Shown one piece after another: positions 1-10,608 of a stretch of DNA of 35,138 bases. The position numbers were made by a program, and so were the translations under genes. The notes under the pieces were generated by a model that had not been told where the DNA came from, did not search any database, and saw only the letters and a list, made by a program, of their open reading frames with translations. The stretch lies in IMG/VR virus record IMGVR_UViG_3300037963_001581, positions 1-35,138 of that record, one strand, 5' to 3'. Source of the DNA: a virus. Within the stretch, counting starts at the first letter, position 1. Each line of letters begins with the position of its first letter.

Positions 1-317
1 ATATTTCCTCCAGCAACTATAGTACCTGAAACATCCATCCTTGCACCGCTTATTAAATCTGTGACTGTTAAATCATCCCCTACTGCTAAATCACCAGTAA
101 GAGTTGCATTTACAGAATTAAGTGTACCAGCTATTTCTAAAGTTTTACCACTAGGTATTTTTAAGGTAGTAGTAGATAATTGTATTGCAGTTTCTACACC
201 TTCACCATCTCTTACTGTTTTTAATGAAGATTCAATTCCTTCGTTTTGATCTCCATCAAATACTGTTAAAAGGTCTTTATAGGTATTTGCAACTGGTTTT
301 CCGGATAGTGTTGACAT
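1..317 (-). CDS. Tail fibre, N-terminal part (runs off the window)
   Basis: An open frame starts at an ATG at 317 and reads leftward to the window edge without a stop (105 codons plus two bases). The product begins MSTLSGKPVANTYKDLL and continues with short beta-rich phrases such as TLEIAGTLNSVNATLTGDLAV, typical of phage fibre shafts. It follows the gene for the giant internal virion protein, where T7-like phages carry the fibre gene. On a circular map it points into the open fibre frame at 33085-35138, so both pieces are probably one gene cut by the window ends. A direct join of base 1 to base 35138 is out of frame, so some bases (3n+2) are missing between them. The ribosome-binding site is weak. 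Confidence 0.72.
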   Translation of the reverse strand, partial: MSTLSGKPVANTYKDLLTVFDGDQNEGIESSLKTVRDGEGVETAIQLSTTTLKIPSGKTLEIAGTLNSVNATLTGDLAVGDDLTVTDLISGARMDVSGTIVAGGN

Positions 318-356
318 AGGTAAAATTTCTTTATATAAACATTATGAAAAAATTCA

Positions 357-3300
357 TTAGCGTGTATTTCTGTTATTTCGTCTTCTAGTACTTCTAGTTT
401 TTCTTCTCTTAAAACCACTGCCAGTAATTCCTTCTTTTTTATCTTGTCTTCTTCGAGCATAACCAAATGCTGAAAAAGGTAAATCTTTAGGTACTTTGCC
501 AAAATAGTTTGGATACCAATGTAAAAATTTTCCTACAAATGGTATATGTTTAGGTGTTCTTAAACCGGACTTTGCTATATCAGCTTCTACTGCACTCCAT
601 GTATCTACTAAATTTCTATTTTTATAGTAAGACTTTCCTATTTTATCTATGTCTCTTAGAGGGTCATCTATTATATCTACTGGAGGCATTACTAGTTTTA
701 GAACTGCTTGAGACAAACCATCTTTTCTAAAAGAATAAAAGTGATACCTTGATATACCTATTAATCTTAATAAATTACTCATAACCTTATCGGATAGATC
801 AGAATCACGACTAGCCATTAAATCTTTTATTTCATCAGCAGTTGCTTCAGCTAACATTAAAATAATACCTAATGTCGCTAATTTTTGTGCTTTACTGTAT
901 CTAACAAGTTTTGCCCTTGCAGTATTTCCAGTAGCCTCATAACTATCTGCTACTTGATCCAACACTCGCATTTCATCTTTAAATACATCAAATCTTTTTA
1001 ATTGATATGTTTTAAGCATATAAAATATTCTACCATTTGCTGAGTTAAGATATTTAACTGGCATTTGAGATTTTGCTACTGGCTGAACATTTAATAACTC
1101 ACTATATGCAAGTAACCTTATATTTTCAGACTTTACACCGTTTTTAAGGTCATTTAATACATCCTGAACCTCCATAGATTCACCAAATGTTTCTTCTAAT
1201 CTGACCATAAATTCTCTGTATTCCCTACTGCCCTCTTTACCTGAACGAGCTATCTTTCTGTATTTATCCATTACACTATTAACAGTAGTTTCTTTTCCTA
1301 GCCTATCTAGTGCTTTTATACCACTGATAGTAAATACAATATCTAACGCCCTTTGTAATGCACCTTCGTTTCTAAACTCTTCACCAATACCTTCTATTCC
1401 TATTTCTTCTAAAGTGACCCAATTACTGTCTAATCTTTTTGCTTGAGTTAAACCTTTTAAAAAGTTTTTCATTGTTCTAAAACCACCAGCTCTAGCAGTT
1501 GATATACCTAAGTCACCTAACTGTGTAATTGCTGAGAAAAAACTACCCATTGTATCAATATAACTAAGTGACTTGTAGCCTTTTAAGAATGGATTCATTG
1601 CATCTCTATTAAAGTATGCTTGTAGCAATGTTTGTAAACGCTCTTCTTGTCTACCATCAAGGTTGTATTTCGTTTTAGCCGTTAACACAAAACCCGGTAT
1701 CATATCATCTAAAGCAAGTATTGGCATACCGGCTAGACTTTGTTCAACCATTCTTAACTTATCTAATTCTTTGTATGCAAAATCTCTACTATATCCTTCT
1801 TCGTTTGTATATTTACCTATCTTGTTATCTTTTACATAATATCTGTTTTTCTTTTTATGTACTGTATATCGCTTACTTGAACCCATTAAGAATTGTTTAG
1901 CCATAGCTATTTCACTTACATATCCAGCATATTGCACTAATGCTTGTTGAGGAGGTGCGTAAAACTTTAACATTTCTGGGTCAAGTTTTTCTATTTTACG
2001 CTTTTTAAAATTTCCAATACTTTGAGGGGTTTGATATTGACCATACAGTACCGCATTGGCTATATGTGCTTTTTCTTCAAAAGTTAATTTAGCTTTACGA
2101 GATATTTCAGCTTCCTTTATAGCTTCGCTAATTTGTACCCACCTTGATGTACCGCCATACTTACCTTGTAAATACTCTAGTAAACCAGCATGATCCATAA
2201 CTAATCTTGGAAAATAATTTTCTAAGTACCCTAAATCATACCCCACTGACTTTGCTACTTTATATAACTGTTCTAATGCTTTTCTACTCTGATGAAATTC
2301 AGTAATCATGTCATATTTTTTAAACAATGGTATTGCTTTATAAAAATCACCATTATTTAATGCCATAACAATAGTCATGTAGTCTTGCCTTACTTGAGCA
2401 TCTTTATTTGCCTTTTTATACAAACCATCCAGTTTACTAGCAAATGGCTTTACTTTTTCTTCAAATCTCCTTATAAACTGTACTGTATTAAATTCAAATT
2501 CTTTGAATTGTCTGGGTAGGTCTTTATGTATTCTGCGTATTTGACTACTAAAAGTTGCTACGACATCACGAAATTGTTGTGGTCTATACTCTCTATTACT
2601 CCACCATGATTTAAAACGATCAATAATAGAACGATGATCATTGTAAAATTCACCAACATTATCATAGCTAACTTCGTTATCATAAGCATTATTTTCGTTT
2701 TTACGCATAGTTTTTCCTATTTGATAGGAATCATTAAGCATTGCAAAAAAACTGTCTGTTTCAACGCTATTTTTGTAACTTAAATTTTTATCAGCTCCAG
2801 TCTGTAAGTCCGCTAAATATTTATCTAATTTAATTCTCATTTTAGCTCTACCAGTAGGTAGGGTAGGGTCTTCTCCAAACTCTCTAGCTAAGTCACTATT
2901 TATTTGTTCCATGATAACATCTTGACGATTCATTTGCATCAATTCTTCTTCATCATATAGCAATGATTGTATCTCACCATCTTTTATCATTTTGTTATAC
3001 ATTGCTGAATCACCTACTACTTTTTTTCTTTCAGCTTTATTATTAATAGTAGCTAAGTCATCTAAATACCTTTGCCTACCTTCTTTTTGCCTTTGTTGTG
3101 TAGTCGTAAAATTTTCTCTTAATACATACCTTACCTTCCCACCGTCCATAACTTGTTTACCGGTATTTATATCTGTAAACGAATAAGCAATTTTACCATT
3201 CATCTCCCTCATGCTATCTATTTTTGCTCTACCGTTAGGATTCTTTTTAGTAACATTAGCAATACCTTCTATTACCATACCCATAGGTAATACTTGCTCT

Positions 3301-5768
3301 TTTATATTATCTGCCGTTATAAGGTCTTCTGACTCTTGTTTTTCTACCGGCTCTGTTTGAGTTTTAGGTTTTTGTTGTTGTGGTTTTGCCTTTGGCTGGT
3401 CTTCTAATGTAAGTTGCTCTGTATCTGGTGTTTGTTGCTCAGTTACTGGCAACAGTTTTCGTTCTTGCTCTTGTTGAACTACTGGCTTTTCTTCTTTTAC
3501 TTTTGTTTTTTTCGGTTGCTTTTTACCAACTTTCTTTCTGTATTTTTCTCTTGATTTTTTAGCATCCTCTTTTGTCCATTTTTTTCCTTTATCAAGTGCT
3601 TTTTTACGCTCTTTACTTACAAAAGATTCTAATGTTTCTGTTTGTTCAGCCTCGACCTTTTCCTCTTGACCAACCATAACACCAAGTTCACCAACTTGTG
3701 ATTTACCTTCTGTTTTAAATTCTCTTACTTGGTTAAGTAAATTAGTATTGCCAGTAGTAAATAGATCAAAAATGCCTAATGCAATACCATCTGGAAGTAT
3801 ATCAGACTCAGACATTTGTGAGCCAAAACCCATGTTATTAGCAACAAATGATTTAGATAAAAGTTCTACCCCTTTAAATTTGCTATTAGGAAATTGTTCT
3901 TCATGTCTTCTAATCCATGTATCTATTCTTTCTTTTAATTGTGGGTCTTTTGAGCCAAGCACTTTATAAATTGACTCTACCATTTCTTCAATAATAATGC
4001 TTTCGTCTTTTGTACTATCAATTATTATATCAACTGAACCATCAGCATTCATTTTACTTTGGCCGGGAATAGCTACATTTTTAAAAATAGTTTCGCCTTC
4101 TATATAGCCATCATCTTCTGGTGTTAGTTCCGTTAGTTCACTAAAATCTGTATATCCAGACTTTTCTAAATCTTTTTTATTAACATTATCTACAACAAAC
4201 CCATCAACAAATTTTACATTTATATCATCGAACAATGTTCCAAATATCGATGCCTTTTGTTGCGTTTCAGTTGTATAGTCTTCATTTGCTTTTTCTCTTG
4301 CTTCTTGTCTAGTGTAATAAATTTCTTGTTGCTCTTCAATAATAGCATTTACTTCTTCTGGTGTAGGCTTTCTACTTGCTAATGAACCACCTACTTGAAA
4401 TACTGTACCAAACAATGTGCCTAATGCAAATTCTTCTTTTTGTTTTGGAGTAGCTAAAGACAATGCTTCAATTAGTTCCGGTTCAGCTTCACCAGTTACT
4501 GCACTTTTACCAAGCTCATTAAAATAACCCTGAATGACTTCTTCGTAGCCTTCGACTCCAGCACCTACTCCTACTCTACCTACATTAGCAATAGTCTTTG
4601 CAATTCTTCCTCTAAATGGTTTAGGTACTTTAGCAAATGCTAAAGTAAGCTCTCCAGCATCTAATATAGATAATACCATGTTCTTTTTAAATACATCTGA
4701 CGCACCCACACCAGATTCTTCATGCGTATAACCACTGTCTCTTAACTCGTTATATGTACCTATAGCTTCTGTAGCTGACTCAAATGGTCGCATTAATAAT
4801 GCAGTTGCAACCGCTGATTTTATAAAACCTAATCCAGCTAATTGTGCCCCTCCCATAACTGCTAAAGAACTAGCTACAAACGAACCAGTAATGGGTATAC
4901 CTTGTATAAACTTTGATTGATAAAAATCTGGATTAGTAAAATCACTCCATTCAAATTGCTTTCCTAGTTCTGGCACAAAGTTTTGTTCCATAATGTCTCT
5001 AGCATTTTTACGCATTTGAGTACCGTATTCGCCATAATCAAGTATACCTTCAGCGTCTAAAAATTGTAATCCGCCTCCAGCTAAATCTTTTGCTTGAGCT
5101 ACACCAGACCTCCACGATTTTTCTATTAGTTCTGGATCATATGCTTCTTTTGTTTTATCCCACCAACTCGGGTCTAATGTGTCTACATCGATTTCTGGCT
5201 CTACAGACTCAGTATCTTGGCTCTTTGTAAATCTTTCGTTTAAATCTTCTACTATTTCATTTAAAGAATGATAGCCATCTTTCGCCATTTTTTTTATTTG
5301 GCTAACATACTCTGGAAACTGCTCTATAAGACCGGGTACTTCAGGTTCTACTTCTTGATGATTCTTTACTCTTTTTACTGCATTTTTAAGATTTGTTAGT
5401 TCGTCAAACTTTTTTTTATTTATATTAATTTGTTTTGCGTAGTTTTGTACAACTTCATTATCTATTGGTAAACCCGACCACCCACTAGCAAATTCCAAAC
5501 TATCACCACCGCTTCTATTCCACCTATCTGCAACTATTGTATTAAGAGCCTTTTCACCTGATTCAGCGTCTGGAAACATAGCGGTATGATATGTTTTTCC
5601 TTCATGGTCTGTAAAAGGTTCTCCCGGGGTAGCACCAAACTCTTCACCAAGATATTTGGTATATATCATTGCTCCGGGATTTGCGTGTCTATCACTACGA
5701 CCACCAGTACCCCAGCCTTCAAACTGCTTTATAGCGTCAGTTAGAAATGAAAACTCTTCTGGATTCAT
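357..5768 (-). CDS. Giant internal virion / DNA-ejection protein with N-terminal muramidase-like domain
   Basis: This 1803-residue protein is the largest in the window. Residues 1-120 resemble phage structural lysozymes or transglycosylases: FEGWG with a possible catalytic Glu17, an HANPGAM segment, then FPDAESGEKAL. Hydrophobic stretches lie near residues 290-330 and near the C terminus (LATLGIILMLAEA). A Lys/Gln/Glu/Pro-rich low-complexity part spans roughly 730-870, and the C terminus is strongly basic (KRRKTRSTRRRNNR). Size, position as last internal protein before the fibre and the N-terminal hydrolase match T7 gp16, which is ejected into the cell envelope and opens peptidoglycan; I infer the same role. 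Its ATG shares one base with the stop of the next gene upstream (5768). No sequence-level homology to gp16 is claimed. Confidence 0.66.
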   Translation of the reverse strand: MNPEEFSFLTDAIKQFEGWGTGGRSDRHANPGAMIYTKYLGEEFGATPGEPFTDHEGKTYHTAMFPDAESGEKALNTIVADRWNRSGGDSLEFASGWSGLPIDNEVVQNYAKQININKKKFDELTNLKNAVKRVKNHQEVEPEVPGLIEQFPEYVSQIKKMAKDGYHSLNEIVEDLNERFTKSQDTESVEPEIDVDTLDPSWWDKTKEAYDPELIEKSWRSGVAQAKDLAGGGLQFLDAEGILDYGEYGTQMRKNARDIMEQNFVPELGKQFEWSDFTNPDFYQSKFIQGIPITGSFVASSLAVMGGAQLAGLGFIKSAVATALLMRPFESATEAIGTYNELRDSGYTHEESGVGASDVFKKNMVLSILDAGELTLAFAKVPKPFRGRIAKTIANVGRVGVGAGVEGYEEVIQGYFNELGKSAVTGEAEPELIEALSLATPKQKEEFALGTLFGTVFQVGGSLASRKPTPEEVNAIIEEQQEIYYTRQEAREKANEDYTTETQQKASIFGTLFDDINVKFVDGFVVDNVNKKDLEKSGYTDFSELTELTPEDDGYIEGETIFKNVAIPGQSKMNADGSVDIIIDSTKDESIIIEEMVESIYKVLGSKDPQLKERIDTWIRRHEEQFPNSKFKGVELLSKSFVANNMGFGSQMSESDILPDGIALGIFDLFTTGNTNLLNQVREFKTEGKSQVGELGVMVGQEEKVEAEQTETLESFVSKERKKALDKGKKWTKEDAKKSREKYRKKVGKKQPKKTKVKEEKPVVQQEQERKLLPVTEQQTPDTEQLTLEDQPKAKPQQQKPKTQTEPVEKQESEDLITADNIKEQVLPMGMVIEGIANVTKKNPNGRAKIDSMREMNGKIAYSFTDINTGKQVMDGGKVRYVLRENFTTTQQRQKEGRQRYLDDLATINNKAERKKVVGDSAMYNKMIKDGEIQSLLYDEEELMQMNRQDVIMEQINSDLAREFGEDPTLPTGRAKMRIKLDKYLADLQTGADKNLSYKNSVETDSFFAMLNDSYQIGKTMRKNENNAYDNEVSYDNVGEFYNDHRSIIDRFKSWWSNREYRPQQFRDVVATFSSQIRRIHKDLPRQFKEFEFNTVQFIRRFEEKVKPFASKLDGLYKKANKDAQVRQDYMTIVMALNNGDFYKAIPLFKKYDMITEFHQSRKALEQLYKVAKSVGYDLGYLENYFPRLVMDHAGLLEYLQGKYGGTSRWVQISEAIKEAEISRKAKLTFEEKAHIANAVLYGQYQTPQSIGNFKKRKIEKLDPEMLKFYAPPQQALVQYAGYVSEIAMAKQFLMGSSKRYTVHKKKNRYYVKDNKIGKYTNEEGYSRDFAYKELDKLRMVEQSLAGMPILALDDMIPGFVLTAKTKYNLDGRQEERLQTLLQAYFNRDAMNPFLKGYKSLSYIDTMGSFFSAITQLGDLGISTARAGGFRTMKNFLKGLTQAKRLDSNWVTLEEIGIEGIGEEFRNEGALQRALDIVFTISGIKALDRLGKETTVNSVMDKYRKIARSGKEGSREYREFMVRLEETFGESMEVQDVLNDLKNGVKSENIRLLAYSELLNVQPVAKSQMPVKYLNSANGRIFYMLKTYQLKRFDVFKDEMRVLDQVADSYEATGNTARAKLVRYSKAQKLATLGIILMLAEATADEIKDLMASRDSDLSDKVMSNLLRLIGISRYHFYSFRKDGLSQAVLKLVMPPVDIIDDPLRDIDKIGKSYYKNRNLVDTWSAVEADIAKSGLRTPKHIPFVGKFLHWYPNYFGKVPKDLPFSAFGYARRRQDKKEGITGSGFKRRKTRSTRRRNNRNTR

Positions 5769-7261
5769 TACTTAGGAAAGTATGGGTTAGCGTAACCGTC
5801 ATCTGGTATTTTTGGTAATTTTTCTTTTGCATATCGATGTAAGAATCGTGCATCTTTTGCTAAATCACCTAAATAACCTCGCAATGCTCTTTTTTTGGTA
5901 TCAAGAAATTGCCTTTGTACAATTCTATCATGTGGAGTAGACCCAGTAGCCTCATTAACACCACCAGCATAATAACCAGTTCCTAAATTTGGGTCACCAT
6001 ATTTTTTTCTATGTTCTATTAATCGCTGAACACTTTTTTGATTTTCTAGTGTAGGTGTGCCACTTTTAAAATTAGCAGTTAATGCACTATCGCTTATCTC
6101 TTGTAATCCGGTTGGCATTCCGGTCATACTTCCTACAGTTATTCCACCACTTGTATTTGGAGTTATAGATACACCCATATTTGGCTCAACTACTTTAAAC
6201 TCGCCAGTGTTAGGGTTAAATGATTTTTTAAATTGTCCAGCTCTTTTAGACATCTCTACTCTTTTAGCAAAACCAAAAGGACTTATTTCATCTACACCTC
6301 TTAATGTCGAATCAAAATTTGTAGATTGTTGAAATCTGCCTAAATCATATTTTTGGTAATTTAACTTATCATCTATAGAACTAAATTCATTTATTCCCTC
6401 ATCTCTTAATCTTCGTAAATCATCTTGTTGCTCTTTGCTCATTTCAGAAAAACCGGGAATATTCTCTATAGCATCTGTAGTTGTTCCAGTTAATTGCATC
6501 CCTACTTGTCTTGGTAAACCAGCTAAAGTTGGTGTTTCTGGTAGTGAACTCATTGCATTAAACTGATCCATTACCATGCGTCCCTCTGGAGTATCTCTTA
6601 ACGCTACCCCTTCACTAACTCTATTACCGGTTCTTAAATCATAATACTGGTCAGTCCCTTTAATTTTGGCATAATTAGTACCAATCATATCGTTTTTATC
6701 AAGGGTCATTCCAGCAGTACGAACTTCTGGCTTTATGTTTGGAGATACTTCTAGTTTTTTCTCTTCTTGTTCAGTTTCTTTTTTAATAGCATCATCCGCT
6801 TCAGTTGTTAAGTCGTCAGCAGTTTTACCATTTACGGTTAAATCACCATTTTTATTTTGTTTTATAATAGTATCTTGTTTCCCAGTATCTTTTTTCTTGT
6901 AAGATGATGTATTAGTAAAAAGGTTATCATAACCACCTATGCCTAACGCATACCTATTAGCACCTTCTTCTCTTTGCTTGTTTTCTTCAGCTAGTTGATC
7001 GTATGCAGTTTTTGATATTTTTTGTTCACCTTTTCCATCTGCATTATCAATATAATATTCATCACCATCTTGCCTGATGATATGTTTAGGGTATTTAGCA
7101 ATGTAATCAGTGTATTTAGACATCATATTTACTTTAGATTGATACTGGTCTAATATTCTTTTTGCTTTAGATGTTTCTGTAATACCTTCTCTATAATCTT
7201 GCAAACTTCGAGCTTCTAATAAACCGCCATACGCTTTTCTAAATTCATCACCCCTAGCCAT
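5768..7261 (-). CDS. Internal virion protein (T7 gp15 position)
   Basis: A 497-residue, mainly polar protein rich in charged and Gly/Asn/Thr residues, without recognisable enzymatic motifs. It begins MARGDEFRKAYGGLLEARSL and has helical stretches near both ends. One-base overlaps with both neighbours show tight translational coupling. It sits between a 192-residue protein and the giant muramidase-like protein, the place of the middle internal core or ejection protein in T7-like virions. The function is inferred from position only; it could be another tail-associated protein. Confidence 0.5.
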   Translation of the reverse strand: MARGDEFRKAYGGLLEARSLQDYREGITETSKAKRILDQYQSKVNMMSKYTDYIAKYPKHIIRQDGDEYYIDNADGKGEQKISKTAYDQLAEENKQREEGANRYALGIGGYDNLFTNTSSYKKKDTGKQDTIIKQNKNGDLTVNGKTADDLTTEADDAIKKETEQEEKKLEVSPNIKPEVRTAGMTLDKNDMIGTNYAKIKGTDQYYDLRTGNRVSEGVALRDTPEGRMVMDQFNAMSSLPETPTLAGLPRQVGMQLTGTTTDAIENIPGFSEMSKEQQDDLRRLRDEGINEFSSIDDKLNYQKYDLGRFQQSTNFDSTLRGVDEISPFGFAKRVEMSKRAGQFKKSFNPNTGEFKVVEPNMGVSITPNTSGGITVGSMTGMPTGLQEISDSALTANFKSGTPTLENQKSVQRLIEHRKKYGDPNLGTGYYAGGVNEATGSTPHDRIVQRQFLDTKKRALRGYLGDLAKDARFLHRYAKEKLPKIPDDGYANPYFPK

Positions 7262-7839
7262 TATTCACCTCCAAATCTTTTTTTAAATAAATCTTTATTA
7301 TTTTTATAAAAATTTGCACTACCCATAACATCTGCGTAGTCTGTAAGACCGCCTATCATTGCGTCCCTAGCTTCGCCATAAGCCTGATATTTTCTGTCCA
7401 TAAGGCTTCTACTTAGATTAGCGTCATATTGCGTAGCCATATCTCCATATTGCATTTTAGACATTTCATTGTCTACAGAAAGTCTTAATGCTCTATCTGA
7501 GGCATCTCTAGCCATTTGAGCATCCATGTCTGAACCTACTTGGGTAGCTACTACACTATTTTCTAAGCCTTGCCTAGTAAGATTCCCCATCATATTTGCC
7601 CTACTAGTATTTGCTATATTGAAAGAAGGTCTATTTGCTAGTGCCAATAGTTTACTTTGCTGGTCTGGAGGTATCGCCCCTTCTTTTGCAAGTTTCTTTA
7701 AATAATCTAACCTTGCTTGTTCTGCTGGGGTTTTTTGTGACATTTTTTTCGATTCTGCCCATTTAAAACCGCCTTGTACTACATCACCTAACGCTTTTCC
7801 ACCGTAGGCTAATGTCATCATTGTCAATGGATCAGCCAT
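7261..7839 (-). CDS. Small internal virion protein (T7 gp14 position)
   Basis: A 192-residue protein starting MADPLTMMTLAYGGKALGDV. It has a weakly hydrophobic glycine-containing N terminus, a long helical Met/Ala/Gln/Asp-rich middle (ATQVGSDMDAQMARDASDRA) and a basic end. Length and order match the membrane-associated ejection protein gp14 of T7-like phages, which lines the outer-membrane part of the ejection channel. Start and stop overlap the adjoining genes by one base. This is a positional inference supported by length and composition. Confidence 0.5.
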   Translation of the reverse strand: MADPLTMMTLAYGGKALGDVVQGGFKWAESKKMSQKTPAEQARLDYLKKLAKEGAIPPDQQSKLLALANRPSFNIANTSRANMMGNLTRQGLENSVVATQVGSDMDAQMARDASDRALRLSVDNEMSKMQYGDMATQYDANLSRSLMDRKYQAYGEARDAMIGGLTDYADVMGSANFYKNNKDLFKKRFGGE

Positions 7840-8063
7840 TATATTTTACTCCCTATAAATTTATATACTTGATTATCATTGTCTTTAAAGTAGATACGAG
7901 CCTCATCATTTGAAGGAACTCCGGGACTCTCCATATCTTTCCTTACACTAACAAAAACAAATTGACCAACAGATAGGTCATTTACATTAGGCACTTTATT
8001 AGTAACCCTTACATTATCTTGCTTTGTTCTTACTTTTTGTTCTACAAAATTAATTTTAGGCAT
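7839..8063 (-). CDS. Hypothetical virion-module protein, 74 aa
   Basis: A 74-residue protein beginning MPKINFVEQKVRTKQDNVRV, with predicted short beta strands (VGQFVFVSVRKD, ARIYFKDNDNQVYKFIG) suggesting a small beta-barrel or SH3-like fold. It overlaps the end of the 850-residue tail protein gene by eight bases and shares one base with the next gene, so it belongs to the late operon. I do not recognise the family; a minor tail or capsid-completion protein is possible. Confidence 0.5.
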   Translation of the reverse strand: MPKINFVEQKVRTKQDNVRVTNKVPNVNDLSVGQFVFVSVRKDMESPGVPSNDEARIYFKDNDNQVYKFIGSKI

Positions 8064-10608
8064 CTGTTTCTATCTCCATTCTATTTATGCTAACATCATT
8101 TACTGATGAAGGTGTTGAGGTTTTTATCATTATTTGATTGCATCTTATTGGTACTTTTATTTCTGCTTGTTTTTTAGCTGATGTAAAAGTTGTATTATTA
8201 GTAAATACAGATGTAGACGCATCACCATCTTTATAAAATTGCACTGTCACAGTGTCACCACTATTGTAGCTCATACTAAATCTTCTTAATTGCACATTAT
8301 GAGCGTTTGATAGACTAGAAAAATTTATCCAGCCAGTTGTTCTGGTAGTTTGTAATGTTTCTGAGGATGAGCTACTATCTAGCTTTACAATGCTAGTTTC
8401 TGAATTACCAGAATTGCTAACATAGCAAAGTACATTTTCATCTTTATCAATGAATGTAAATTTTCCAGTATTTGTACCAGTAAAACTATTATTGAATTTT
8501 GACCATGTTCTTGTATCTAAACTATATTCCCAGATACCGCTATTTGCAACTGCCCCACCAACTAAAGCAAATACACAAGACAATGTATTTCTTTTAGAAT
8601 TATATGTAAAAGTTGTAGCTTTTTTTTGATCTTCTGTAAATCCTTGCCATATATCTTTAATTGCCTCACCTATTGGCATTAAATCCCAATTACCAGTTAA
8701 TTCATATATATTATTTTCACTAGCAAAAAAAATACTGGTTTTAGTTCTAACTACGGAATAAGGTGCTATACATCCTATGTTTTCCTCAGATTCTACCAAA
8801 GACCACATTTTAGGGTCGTTTGAAGGTATATATAACTGATATAAACCGTTTTCCATTAATACGGCTAAACTATCACCTATTTTTTTTAAAGATAAAATAC
8901 CGCCACCTTGCTTATCTTTTATCTGTATGTAATTTGATATAGGATGTATATCTGGTTGATTTAAATCGCTATATACTAAGAAATCTGGATGAGATTCTGA
9001 TTCTGTTTCTGGGTCTAAAATAACATTGCCATAAAATCTTCTTGCCCCTACATCTTCAGCAACCACATGCCTTAATGATAATTTAGTTTCATTTATTGGA
9101 TGTGGGGATTGGTCGATAGCTCCATTGTCAATAAAAGTTATATCAACAGAACCGTTATTACTGTTATAGTCATGATATACATTTGAAAATATTATGTCAA
9201 TAGTTTCTGTTGCATTACTTGTTCCAGCGTCTACACTAAGAGATATTGCATTAGAATCACTATCTTTTATTAAATTTAACGATCCATCAGATTGCTTTAC
9301 TAAGTATCCATCATACTCTGCGTATTGAGTAAACGCATTTAATTTAAAAAGTACTCTTTTACCGCTATAGCCTCCTGATTTTGAACCACCAAAACCAGCC
9401 GGTGAGCCAGTAAAAAAGAATTGAAGATTAGGTGTTTGTTCGCCTTGATTTCTTCCGTCATAATATACATTCCAATTTTTTCCAATAATGTCAAAATTAT
9501 GTGAGGTTGTTTTTATGAATTGCTTATTTGAATTATTAGAATCTGTCCCAACAAATACCCCACTACTACCAGCAGAACCTGAAATTGCAGAAATAGCTAA
9601 TGTAGTTATGGTATTACCATCTTCATCATAAACATATATAACTGGAGCAAAAGTAGGGTTATTAGCTACGCTATTATTTATAGCAGTATTAAATGCCGTA
9701 GTATCTGTTATGTCATTATTTATTAAATAAAATCTTCTATAGGCTGGTGTAACACTAGTTACTTGTTGTTGATTTAATGTGCTTTGTTTTGTATTTAAAG
9801 TAGATGAAGCTACTTTGTAAAAACTTTTAGCCGTTGTTGTATTAGCCGTTATTGCTCTATATATATTAACACCAGTCATTCTTTTATTCATATCTGAAGT
9901 ATTAATATTTAATTTGAATTTTATACTTTTATTAGTACCAATATTGTTTATAAATACATCTTTTTTATTATCTTGAAACTTATATTCTTGATTTCCATCA
10001 AATACTGGTACTGCTTTATAGTAATGATAATTTGTGTCACTTAAACTTTCATTATTGTCATCAATTTTTGATATTGAATAATTCCATGTAGACGGATAAC
10101 TAGGTTCTTGTTTATCTATTAAAACATAATCATCATCTGTATTAGAACTTGAATAAGGGTCAAATTGACCATTAAAAAACTTTCTATCTTTTAAAAATTG
10201 TATTATTTGGGAATCTTCATTTAAACCCATAGCAATACGAACTTCTTGACCGACTTGCTCTATCCTAACATTGTCTGGTTGCGTACCGGTAAACGTTTTT
10301 AATAGAAGTATGTTTGTATAATTATAATCTGCAAACCATATTTTCTTTGCAGTTTTTTCATAAAAAATCCACCCATAGCCATTTGTTAGTTTTGGGTGTG
10401 TCCATTGTATAATTCTATCAATAACAAAAGGATTGCCACTATTTAAAATACTTAATGATTGTACAACTGAATGCCCTTTTTGTTTTACTAACTTACCGCT
10501 TACATCAGTTCTGAGGTTAAGCATATTAATACAAGCGTCATTAGATATATCCTCCGGGTCTGCATTCGTAATAACACCTCCATCAAATTTTCCTATAGGT
10601 AAGATCAT
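8056..10608 (-). CDS. Large tail protein, nozzle/stabilisation type
   Basis: An 850-residue beta-rich protein starting MILPIGKFDGGVITNADPED. The opening, in which a short G-G-V-I-T-N-A-D phrase is followed by N-M-L-N-L-R-T and G-x-L-V-K-Q-K-G-H, is typical of phage tail stabilisation or tubular proteins that bind a viral genome end through a beta-propeller. Repeated strand-turn phrases run throughout (for example SGIWEYSLDTRTWSKFNNSF). It follows two head-tail adaptor genes and precedes the internal proteins, as gp12 (nozzle) does in T7. The ATG shares one base with the stop of the upstream adaptor gene. Assignment to tail is fairly secure; exact equivalence to the nozzle is inferred. Confidence 0.58.
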   Translation of the reverse strand: MILPIGKFDGGVITNADPEDISNDACINMLNLRTDVSGKLVKQKGHSVVQSLSILNSGNPFVIDRIIQWTHPKLTNGYGWIFYEKTAKKIWFADYNYTNILLLKTFTGTQPDNVRIEQVGQEVRIAMGLNEDSQIIQFLKDRKFFNGQFDPYSSSNTDDDYVLIDKQEPSYPSTWNYSISKIDDNNESLSDTNYHYYKAVPVFDGNQEYKFQDNKKDVFINNIGTNKSIKFKLNINTSDMNKRMTGVNIYRAITANTTTAKSFYKVASSTLNTKQSTLNQQQVTSVTPAYRRFYLINNDITDTTAFNTAINNSVANNPTFAPVIYVYDEDGNTITTLAISAISGSAGSSGVFVGTDSNNSNKQFIKTTSHNFDIIGKNWNVYYDGRNQGEQTPNLQFFFTGSPAGFGGSKSGGYSGKRVLFKLNAFTQYAEYDGYLVKQSDGSLNLIKDSDSNAISLSVDAGTSNATETIDIIFSNVYHDYNSNNGSVDITFIDNGAIDQSPHPINETKLSLRHVVAEDVGARRFYGNVILDPETESESHPDFLVYSDLNQPDIHPISNYIQIKDKQGGGILSLKKIGDSLAVLMENGLYQLYIPSNDPKMWSLVESEENIGCIAPYSVVRTKTSIFFASENNIYELTGNWDLMPIGEAIKDIWQGFTEDQKKATTFTYNSKRNTLSCVFALVGGAVANSGIWEYSLDTRTWSKFNNSFTGTNTGKFTFIDKDENVLCYVSNSGNSETSIVKLDSSSSSETLQTTRTTGWINFSSLSNAHNVQLRRFSMSYNSGDTVTVQFYKDGDASTSVFTNNTTFTSAKKQAEIKVPIRCNQIMIKTSTPSSVNDVSINRMEIETDA